Source: Streptomyces sp. ISL-66
GTDB lineage: Bacteria; Actinomycetota; Actinomycetes; Streptomycetales; Streptomycetaceae
DNA length: 54,750 bases
Assembly (NCBI RefSeq): GCF_018614135.1
Contig: NZ_JAGGOW010000026.1
Coordinates: 1 to 54,750 of the forward strand
Reading direction: 5' to 3'
Below, piece by piece: positions 25,801 to 32,084 of this stretch; positions within the stretch are counted from its first letter, which is position 1, and each line of letters starts with the position of its first letter. A model generated the notes under the pieces. The model worked only from the letters and a program-made list of their open reading frames with translations. It made no database searches and had not been told where the DNA came from. The translations under genes and the position numbers were made by a program.

Positions 25801-27157
25801 TGAGCAGGACGTTGTTGGCGAAGACCTCGTAGCCGGTGACGGCGACGTTGTCGGTGGAGGGCTGCCAGGTCAGCTTGACCTGGCCGGCGGCCGGCTCGGT
25901 GAGGGCCAGGGAGCCCGGGACGGTCGGTGCCTGGGTGTCACCGGTGTTCCCGGCCCGGGTGACGCTGTTGCTGTTCCCCGACTGGTTCCCGGCCGCGTCC
26001 TTGGCGCGGACGTAGTAGGTCACGCTCGCGTCGGCGGGCTGGGTGTCGGTGTAGGCGGTGACGCCGCCGGCGACGCTGGTGCGCAGCTGGTTGTTGGCGT
26101 AGACGTCGTAGCCGGTGACACCGGTGTTGTCGGTGGCGGCGTTCCAGGTGAGCTTGATCTGGCCGGTGGCGGGCTCGGTGTAGGCGAGCGCGGTCGGGGC
26201 GGTCGGCGGCTGGGTGTCGCCGGTGGTCGGGCCGTAGATCTCCAGCTCCGAGAGCTGCCCGCCGGGCTGTACGGAGTTCTGCGATATCCATACGCGCAGG
26301 TAGCGGGTGGTGGTGGCGTCGAAGGTGAGGGTCACCGCGCCCCCGCCGGCGGCGTTGAAGTCGTAGGTCTTGGACGCGGTCAGGTCCGTGTGGTCCGTGC
26401 CGTTGGCGCTGCCCTGGATCTTGAGCGTCTGGGTGCGTGGCCCCCAGTTCTCGGGCAGCTTCAGGACCACGCGGTCCACGCGGACGGAGGAGCCGAGGTC
26501 GGCCTGGAGCCACTGGGGCATGGCGTTGTGGGCGCTCTCCCAGTAGCTGGCCGTGTTCCCGTCGTTGGCGTTGCCGGGGACGTAGACCTGGGTGTTGCTG
26601 CTCGCGGTGAGGGTCTTGCCGAGGGCCAGGTTGCTCCCGGACTCGCCGGGGGCGCGGACCTCGAGCTCGGAGAGCTGGGCGGCCTGCCAGCCTGTGTTGG
26701 CGGTGACGTTGATCCGCACGTACCGGGTCTGCGTGGCGGGGAAGCCGATGGCGACCACGTTCCCGCCGCCCTGGGCGAAGGTGTACGCCGCCGAGCCGAC
26801 CAGGGTGCTGTAGCTGGTGCCGTCGGCGCTGCCCTGGACGGACAGGGTCTGGTCGCGGCTCTCCCAGCCGGCGGGGAGCTTGAGTACCACCTGATCGACA
26901 CGTGTGGTGGCTCCGAGGTCGGTCTGCACCCATTGCGGGAAGGTGCTTGCGGCGCTCTCCCAGTACGTGGACTGGTTGCCGTCGGTGATGTTGGCGGCCG
27001 TGTAGCCGCCGTTGGTACTGCTCGCGTCGGCGGGGCGGCCCGCCGAGACGCTCGGTCCGCCGGCGGCCACGGCGGTGAGAGCGGGCCAGCCCAGCATCAA
27101 CAGGGCCGTGCTGATCAAGGCGGCCAGCGTCCGCCATCTCCAGGTGTGCCTTCTCAT
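22868..27157 (-). CDS. Secreted modular GH87-type alpha-1,3-glucanase / mycodextranase
   Basis: A 1429-residue exported enzyme. The order is signal peptide (1 to about 33); two discoidin/F5-8C-type carbohydrate-binding domains (about 35-310); two fibronectin type III domains (about 314-495); a third discoidin-like domain (about 501-640); two CARDB domains (about 642-870); a CBM35/CBM6-like domain (about 875-1030, beginning MYEAEDG); and a right-handed beta-helix catalytic domain (about 1036-1429). In the helix, D1191 (ADGIN) and D1214-D1215 (TGDDSF) have the same 23-residue spacing as the three catalytic aspartates I recall for GH87 Paenibacillus AglFH1 (D1045, D1068, D1069). The start at 27157 has GAGG upstream and gives a normal signal peptide; ATG at 27193 lacks a ribosome binding site. 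Probable target: alpha-1,3-glucan or nigeran of fungal walls. A pectate-lyase-like enzyme is the less likely alternative. Confidence 0.86.
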   Translation of the reverse strand: MRRHTWRWRTLAALISTALLMLGWPALTAVAAGGPSVSAGRPADASSTNGGYTAANITDGNQSTYWESAASTFPQWVQTDLGATTRVDQVVLKLPAGWESRDQTLSVQGSADGTSYSTLVGSAAYTFAQGGGNVVAIGFPATQTRYVRINVTANTGWQAAQLSELEVRAPGESGSNLALGKTLTASSNTQVYVPGNANDGNTASYWESAHNAMPQWLQADLGSSVRVDRVVLKLPENWGPRTQTLKIQGSANGTDHTDLTASKTYDFNAAGGGAVTLTFDATTTRYLRVWISQNSVQPGGQLSELEIYGPTTGDTQPPTAPTALAYTEPATGQIKLTWNAATDNTGVTGYDVYANNQLRTSVAGGVTAYTDTQPADASVTYYVRAKDAAGNQSGNSNSVTRAGNTGDTQAPTVPGSLALTEPAAGQVKLTWQPSTDNVAVTGYEVFANNVLLTTVAGNVTTHTDTQPATATVSYFVRAKDAAGNRSGDSNSVTRNGSGGGGSNLAVGKPITGSSVIHTFVAENANDNSTATYWEGAGGAYPSTLTVALGANADIDRLVLKLNPDSSWGTRTQNIQVLGREQGASGVTSLVAAKDYVFNPAAGSNTVTIPLSARLADVQLRFTSNTGSSNGQIAEFQVIGVPAPNPDLQVTALSASPAAPVESDSVTLSATVKNTGPAPAAATAVSFRLGGSKIATASVPALAAGAAATVTAGIGPRDAGSYPLSAIVDEANTVVEQNETNNTFSGSPLVVRPVDSSDLIASSVGWSPSAPSAGQSVAFSVTVKNQGTVAAATGTHNVTLTLQDAAGATVRTLTGSFGGALAAGASTAPIALGNWTAANGKYTVKVVLADDANELPVKRANNTTTKPFFVGRGANMPFDMYEAEDGVVGAGANVVGPNRTIGDIAGEASGRKAVNLDATGEYVEFTTRAATNTLVTRFSIPDAPGGGGIDSTINVYVNGVLKKALPLTSKYAWLYGAEAGPGNSPGAGAPRHIYDEANILLGETVPQGSKIRLQKDAANTSTYAIDFVSLEQATVIPNPDPATYTVPAGFTHQDVQNALDKVRMDTTGKLVGVYLPPGEYETASKFQVYGKAVQVAGAGPWFTRFHAPASQDNTDIGWRAEGTAKGSSFSGFAYFGNYTSRIDGPGKVFDFSNVTDMTIDNIWNEHTVCLYWGANTDRITLQNSRIRDTFADGINMTNGSTDNLVANNEARSTGDDSFVLFSAIDAGGADMKNNVYENLTTILTWRAAGVAVYGGFNNTFRNVYIADTLVYSGITISSLDFGYPMNGFGTDPTTFENISIVRSGGHFWGSQTFPGIWIFSASKVFQGIRINNVDIIDPTYSGIMFQTQYVGGQPVNPIKDTILRDITVTGAKKSGDAYDAKSGFGLWVNEMPEAGQGPAVGEVTIHNLKMSDNAVDVRNTTSTFRINQLP

Positions 27158-27283
27158 ATGTCCTCGTCCCTCGACATGAACTTTCTGAACCATGGGAGAT
27201 AGGAATTTGCGGTGTGCGATGCGAGAATTGCAGAGCCCTGCCGAGTCGTCTACATCTCTGACCGCGCTTTCATGCCGACATCA

Positions 27284-27299
27284 CTTGCGCAATCTGGAC
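27284..27299. promoter_or_regulatory. LacI-type operator upstream of the GH87 gene
   Basis: CTTGCGCAATCTGGAC on the plus strand matches the transporter-operon site at 13 of 16 positions. It is followed by GCAAGGAACGCAAG and TTTGCG copies up to about 27323. It lies in the 214-bp divergent spacer between the GH87 gene and the histidine kinase gene, about 130 bp from the GH87 start. Confidence 0.55.
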
Positions 27300-27371
27300 G
27301 CAAGGAACGCAAGCCATTTGCGTGCATGAGGGAATTCCGCTTACGCCCGAACCGCCCTACCGTTCCTACTC

Positions 27372-28988
27372 ATGCGGTTCTTTCACGTGGGCGATCGGCG
27401 CCTCGGGCTGCCCCGGCGGGCCGTCTCCCAAATCCTGCTGACCCAGCTGGCCATCGCCGCCGGGGTCCTCGTCCTGGCCACGGGCCTCTTCCTGGCCCCG
27501 CTGAGCGCCCAGCTCGACGACCAGGCCATGCGCCGCGCCCTGGCCATTGCCCAGAGCGCGGCGGCCGATCCCTCGCTCGCCGCCGACCTCCTCGGCTCGG
27601 ATCCGTCACCCGACGGACCGGTCCAGGCCTCCGCCGAGCGGATCCGCCGGGCCACGGGCGCCGAGTACGTGGTCGTCGTCGACCCGCACGGGATCCGCCG
27701 CTCACACCCGAGCCCCGACCGCATCGGCCAGCCCGTCTCCACCGACCCCGGGGACGCCCTGGCCGGCCGCGAGGTCATGGAGATCGACGAAGGCACCCTG
27801 GGCCGCTCCGCGCGCGGCAAGGTCCCGCTGCTCGCCGCCGACGGCGAGATCGTCGGCGCCGTCTCGGTCGGCATCGCCTACGACAGCGTCCAGGGCCGGC
27901 TGCTCGGCGCCATCCCGGGCCTGTTCGCGTACGCGGGCGGCGCCCTGGCGGCCGGTGCGCTCGCCGCCTACCTCCTCTCCCGCCGGATCCAGCGCCAGAC
28001 CCGCGACCTGGCCTTCTCCGATATCGCGGGCCTGCTCGCCGAACGCGAGGCCATGCTGCACTCCATCCGCGAAGGCGTGATCGCCCTCGACCCGGGCGGC
28101 CGGATCCGGCTCGTCAACGACGAGGCGGCCCGGCTGCTGGGCCTCGACCCCGACTCCGCCGGCGCGGTCGCCGGGCGCCCGCTGGACGACGTACTCGGCG
28201 CGGGCCGCACCACCGACGTCCTCGCCGGCCGGGTCACCGGCCGCGACCTGCTCACCGTCCAGGGCCCCCGGGTCCTGGTCGCCAACCGGATGCCCACCGA
28301 GGACGGCGGGGCCGTGGCCACCCTGCGCGACCGCACCGAGCTGGAGCACCTGGGACGCGAGCTCGCTTCCACCAAAGGCCTGATCGACGCCCTGCGCGCG
28401 CAGGACCACGAGCACGCCAACCGTCTCCACACCCTCCTCGGCCTGCTGGAACTGGGGCTGCACGAGGAGGCCGTGGAGTTCGTAACTGAGGTCGTCGGAG
28501 TGCACCGCAGCACCGCCGAACAGGTCACCGAGAAGGTCCACGACCCGCTGCTCGCCGCCCTGCTGGTGGGCAAGGCCACGGTCGCGGCCGAACGCGGCGT
28601 CCCCCTGCGCCTGGCCGACTCCGCCCTGCTGCCCGACCGCCTCGTCGACCCCGGCGGCCTGGTCACCATCGTCGGCAACCTGGTCGACAACGCGCTCGAC
28701 GCGGCGGTGGGCTCGCGGGCGCCACTGGTCGAGGTCGACATCCGGGCGGACGGCCGCACGGCGGTGCTGCGGGTCCGCGACAGCGGCCCCGGCATCCCGC
28801 CGTCGCGCCGCGAGGAGATCTTCACCGAGGGCTGGTCGACCAAACAGCCCCAGGCCCACCGCGAGCGCGGGCTCGGTCTCGCGCTGGTGCGGCGCCTGGC
28901 GGAGCGGCAGGGCGGCACGGTCCGGGCCGGCGAGGCGGCCGACGGAGGCGCGGAGTTCTCCGTCGTGCTCCCGGAGGCCCTGCGATGA
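27372..28988 (+). CDS. CitA/DcuS-family sensor histidine kinase
   Basis: A 538-residue membrane kinase. A first membrane helix (about 17-45) and a second (about 180-205) enclose an extracytoplasmic Cache-type sensor. A PAS domain (IREGVIALDPGGRIRLVNDE), a dimerisation helix with probable phosphoacceptor His346 (QDHEHANRLHTLLGL) and an HATPase domain (GNLVDNALDAA, DSGPGIPP, RGLGLALV) follow. Family members sense extracellular C4-dicarboxylates, citrate or other small carboxylates. The stop overlaps the response regulator start (ATGA), so the pair is co-translated. The genes face an acetate-type symporter, which is a plausible target. Confidence 0.93.
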   Translation: MRFFHVGDRRLGLPRRAVSQILLTQLAIAAGVLVLATGLFLAPLSAQLDDQAMRRALAIAQSAAADPSLAADLLGSDPSPDGPVQASAERIRRATGAEYVVVVDPHGIRRSHPSPDRIGQPVSTDPGDALAGREVMEIDEGTLGRSARGKVPLLAADGEIVGAVSVGIAYDSVQGRLLGAIPGLFAYAGGALAAGALAAYLLSRRIQRQTRDLAFSDIAGLLAEREAMLHSIREGVIALDPGGRIRLVNDEAARLLGLDPDSAGAVAGRPLDDVLGAGRTTDVLAGRVTGRDLLTVQGPRVLVANRMPTEDGGAVATLRDRTELEHLGRELASTKGLIDALRAQDHEHANRLHTLLGLLELGLHEEAVEFVTEVVGVHRSTAEQVTEKVHDPLLAALLVGKATVAAERGVPLRLADSALLPDRLVDPGGLVTIVGNLVDNALDAAVGSRAPLVEVDIRADGRTAVLRVRDSGPGIPPSRREEIFTEGWSTKQPQAHRERGLGLALVRRLAERQGGTVRAGEAADGGAEFSVVLPEALR

Positions 28989-29719
28989 ACGAGACCCCGG
29001 ACAGGCCGTCCGGCGCACACGGCGCCCTCCGCGACTTCGACGTGCTGGTCGTCGACGACGACACGCGGGTTGCCCGGATCAACGCGGCGTACGTGGCGAA
29101 GGTGCCCGGCTTCCGCGTGTCGGCCCGGGCCCACTCGGCGGCCGAGGCGCTCGCGGTCCTCGACACCCACCCCGTGGACCTGATCCTGCTGGACCACTAC
29201 CTCCCGGACGAGAACGGCCTCGATCTGGTCCGGCGCCTGCGCGAACGCGGCCAGCACACGGACGTGATCATGGTGACGGCCGCCCGCGATCTGGCCACCG
29301 TCCAGGCCGCGATGCGCCTCGGCGCCGTCCAGTACCTGGTCAAGCCGTTCACGTTCGCCGGCCTGCGCGCTCGGCTGGAGGCCTACGGGGCACTACGGCG
29401 CACGCTCGACACGGGCGGCGAGGCCGAACAGTCCGAGGTCGACCGGATCTTCGGCGCCCTCGCCGCGGCCGGCACCCCGAACGACCTGCCCAAGGGCCAC
29501 TCCCCCACCACCGCCGACCTGGTCCGTCAGGTCCTGCGCGAGGCCGAAGGTCCGCTCTCCACCCAGCAGATCGCCGACCGCGCCGGCATCAGCCGCCAGA
29601 CCGCCCAGCGCTACCTCAAGCTCCTCGACCGCACCGGCCGCGTCACCCTGGCCCTGCGCTACGGCGAAACGGGCCGGCCCGAACACCGCTACGCCTGGCG
29701 CCCGCCCGCCACGGGGTGA
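28985..29719 (+). CDS. CitB/DcuR-family response regulator
   Basis: A 244-residue partner of the upstream kinase. The receiver domain has the acidic pair D24-D25, phosphoacceptor D70 (LILLDHYLP), T98 and K120. A C-terminal helix-turn-helix follows (STQQIADRAGISRQTAQRYL). It overlaps the kinase gene by 4 bp and converges on the symporter gene, with a gap of about 42 bp between the stop codons. Likely targets are the adjacent symporter/DUF485 genes, by analogy with DcuSR and CitAB, but no operator was identified. Confidence 0.93.
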   Translation: MNETPDRPSGAHGALRDFDVLVVDDDTRVARINAAYVAKVPGFRVSARAHSAAEALAVLDTHPVDLILLDHYLPDENGLDLVRRLRERGQHTDVIMVTAARDLATVQAAMRLGAVQYLVKPFTFAGLRARLEAYGALRRTLDTGGEAEQSEVDRIFGALAAAGTPNDLPKGHSPTTADLVRQVLREAEGPLSTQQIADRAGISRQTAQRYLKLLDRTGRVTLALRYGETGRPEHRYAWRPPATG

Positions 29720-29761
29720 CCCGGCCGGCCGGGCGCTGAGCTGCGCGAGGTCGCCCGGTCC

Positions 29762-31354
29762 CTACACCGCGCCGGCCCCCGTCAGGGAGCGGACCTCCGT
29801 CTCCGCGTGCTTGCGCTCGTCCGGTTCCTCCGCCGAGGTCACCGTCCCCAGCCAGCCCGCCAGGAAACCGAGCGGGATGGACACCAGGCCCGGGTTCTGG
29901 AGCGGGAAGTACTGGAAATCGACCCCGGGGAACAGGGATTCCGGACTGCCGGAGACCACCGGAGACAGCGCCACCAACACCACCGCCGGGACCAGGCCCC
30001 CGTACACCGACCAGACGGCGCCGCGCGTGGTGAAGCCACGCCAGAACAGCGAGTACAGCAGCACCGGCAGGTTCGCCGAGGCCGCCACCGCGAAGGCCAG
30101 CCCTACCAGGAACGCCACGTTCAGGTCCTGCGCGAGCAGCCCCAGTCCGATCGCCACCGCCCCGATCCCGACGGCCGCCACCCTGGCCACCGCCACCTCG
30201 CTGCGCTGCCGGGCGTGACGGCGCTTCAGCGAGGCGTACAGGTCGTGCGCGACGGAGGCCGACGAGGCCAGGGTGATCCCCGCGACCACCGCGAGGATGG
30301 TGGCGAAGGCGATGGCGGCGACGAAGGCGAACAACACCGCGCCCCCGGTGGATTCGGCGCCGCCGCCCAGGAAGGCCGCGAGCAGCGGAACCGCCGTGTT
30401 CCCCGAGGCGTTGGAGGCCTTGACCTGCTCCGGGCCCAGCAGCGCCGCCGCGCCGAAGCCCAGCACGATGGTCATCAGGTAGAAGCCACCGATCAGCGCG
30501 ATCGCCCACACCACCGACCGGCGGGCCGCCCGCGCCGTCGGCACCGTGTAGAACCGCGACAGGATGTGCGGCAGCCCGGCCGTCCCGAGGACCAGTGCGA
30601 GCCCGAGGCTCATGAAGTCGAAGCGGGCCGTCCAGTCGCCGCCGTACTTGAGCCCCGGGCCCAGGAAGCGGTCCCCGTAGCCGCTGCGCTCCGCGGCGCT
30701 GCTGAGCAGCTGGTCGAAGTTGCCGTGGAAGCGGACCAGTACCAGCACGGTCAGGGTGATCGCCCCGCCCATGAGCAGCACGGCCTTGACGATCTGGATC
30801 CAGGTGGTGGCCCGCATGCCGCCGAAGGACACGTAGATCACCATGAGCGCGCCGACCCCGATCACGGTCAGCGTCCGCGCGACGCGGCCCGAATCGGCGA
30901 GCAGCAGGCCCACCAGGCTGCCCGCGCCCACCATCTGCGCGACGAGGTACAGCACGGACACCACGACCGAGGAGGTGCCGGCGGCGATCCGCACCGGCCG
31001 CTCGCTCATCCGCGCGGCGACCACGTCGGCGAGGGTGAAGCGGCCGCAGTTGCGGACGAGTTCGGCGACGAGGAAGAGCACGACCAGCCAGGCGACGAGG
31101 AAGCCCACCGAGTACAGCAGGCCGTCGTACCCGAAGAGCGCGATCAGGCCGGAGATGCCGAGGAAGGAGGCGGCGGACATGTAGTCGCCGGCGATGGCGA
31201 AACCGTTCTCCAGCGGGGAGAACAGCCGGCCGCCCGCGTAGAACTCCTCCGCCGAGCCGTGCCGGTTGCGGCTGACCCACGTGGTGATGCCGAGGGTGAC
31301 GGCGATGAAGGCGCTGAACAGGATCAGCGCCAGCGTCTGGTGCCCGGTGGTCAC
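29762..31354 (-). CDS. Cation/acetate symporter, SSS family (ActP-like)
   Basis: A 530-residue sodium:solute symporter with about 13 predicted membrane helices. Typical signatures are FAIAGDYMSAASFLGISG near the start, GGMRATTWIQIVKAVLL, and GTAGLPHILSRFYTVP. The sequence is closest in style to ActP and related monocarboxylate carriers. The GTG start at 31354 overlaps the stop of the DUF485 gene (GTGA). The DUF485-SSS pair is the standard yjcH-actP arrangement. Exact substrate (acetate, propionate, pyruvate or another) is not readable. Confidence 0.93.
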   Translation of the reverse strand: MTTGHQTLALILFSAFIAVTLGITTWVSRNRHGSAEEFYAGGRLFSPLENGFAIAGDYMSAASFLGISGLIALFGYDGLLYSVGFLVAWLVVLFLVAELVRNCGRFTLADVVAARMSERPVRIAAGTSSVVVSVLYLVAQMVGAGSLVGLLLADSGRVARTLTVIGVGALMVIYVSFGGMRATTWIQIVKAVLLMGGAITLTVLVLVRFHGNFDQLLSSAAERSGYGDRFLGPGLKYGGDWTARFDFMSLGLALVLGTAGLPHILSRFYTVPTARAARRSVVWAIALIGGFYLMTIVLGFGAAALLGPEQVKASNASGNTAVPLLAAFLGGGAESTGGAVLFAFVAAIAFATILAVVAGITLASSASVAHDLYASLKRRHARQRSEVAVARVAAVGIGAVAIGLGLLAQDLNVAFLVGLAFAVAASANLPVLLYSLFWRGFTTRGAVWSVYGGLVPAVVLVALSPVVSGSPESLFPGVDFQYFPLQNPGLVSIPLGFLAGWLGTVTSAEEPDERKHAETEVRSLTGAGAV

Positions 31355-31899
31355 CGGCCCGCCCCACGGGCGCGGCCGCGCTCCCCGGATTGCGCCCGGC
31401 GGACCTGCTCCTGCTCGAAGACGGTCCAGCGCAGGTCCAGGGCCGCGCGATCGCGCCGCAGCCGCGCGTGCCGGGCGTAGGCCCAGGTCAGCAGGAAGGT
31501 GCTGAGGAACTGGCCGAGGCCCGCCAGCAGGGCCACGTTGACGGAGCCGACCACGGGCCGGGCCATCAGGCCGGGCGCCGTGGTGGCCGCGATCACGTAG
31601 GCGAGGTACCAGAGGAAGAAGCCGATGGTCGCGGGGACCACGAACCTCCGGTAGCGGCTGCGCACCTCCTGGAAGGCGGCGCTGCGCTGCACTTCGAGGT
31701 AGATGTCAGAGGCGCCGAGCGCGTGCCGGCCACCCGGGGAGGAGTGCGGCGGTGACGTTTCCGCACCCTCGCCGGCAGCCCCGCCGGAGCCGTCGACTAC
31801 GCCGGCACCCGCACCCTCGCCCCATCCGACGGCCAGCGCGTCGTACCAGGGGTCGTCCAGCCGGATCGTTCCGGCATCACGACCTTCGTGCTTGTCCAC
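31351..31899 (-). CDS. DUF485 membrane protein, partner of the SSS symporter
   Basis: A 182-residue protein with a Gly/Ala/acidic N-terminal half and a DUF485 domain (LEVQRSAAFQEVRSRYRRFV) that has two membrane helices (about 118-140 and 150-172). The start is GTG at 31899, chosen for AAGGAGA at good spacing; a longer frame from 31977 would run into the hairpin upstream. It is coupled to the symporter gene by a 4-bp overlap. DUF485 proteins accompany ActP-type carriers, but their exact role is unsettled. Confidence 0.87.
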   Translation of the reverse strand: MDKHEGRDAGTIRLDDPWYDALAVGWGEGAGAGVVDGSGGAAGEGAETSPPHSSPGGRHALGASDIYLEVQRSAAFQEVRSRYRRFVVPATIGFFLWYLAYVIAATTAPGLMARPVVGSVNVALLAGLGQFLSTFLLTWAYARHARLRRDRAALDLRWTVFEQEQVRRAQSGERGRARGAGR

Positions 31900-31968
31900 C
31901 GAACTCTCCTTGTCCGCCGCCGCATTGGCCGCGTGCCCACAAGGATGTGCGGGAGATGGGTTTGCGGA

Positions 31969-32028
31969 CTGGCACACCGGTGCTCTTCACTCCATCAGGT
32001 GATGGAGTGAAGAGCACCGGTGTGCCAG
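31969..32028 (-). terminator. 60-bp perfect palindrome, terminator after parE
   Basis: Arms of 29 bp (31969-31997 and 32000-32028) are perfectly complementary with only GG between them. It lies 57 bp after the parE stop and about 70 bp upstream of the DUF485 start, so it would end parE transcription. The length and perfection are unusual; see findings. Confidence 0.88.
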
Positions 32029-32084
32029 CACGGCGGAAGTGCCCGGAGTGCCCGTACTCGAAAAGCGCCCGTGCGGCGGACGCG

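Noticed and set aside
22748..27202. Plus-strand frame of 1484 codons opposite the GH87 gene
   Set aside because: It is an antisense open frame of a high-GC gene, with repetitive Gly/Val/Asp composition; the minus strand carries the recognisable signal peptide and domains.
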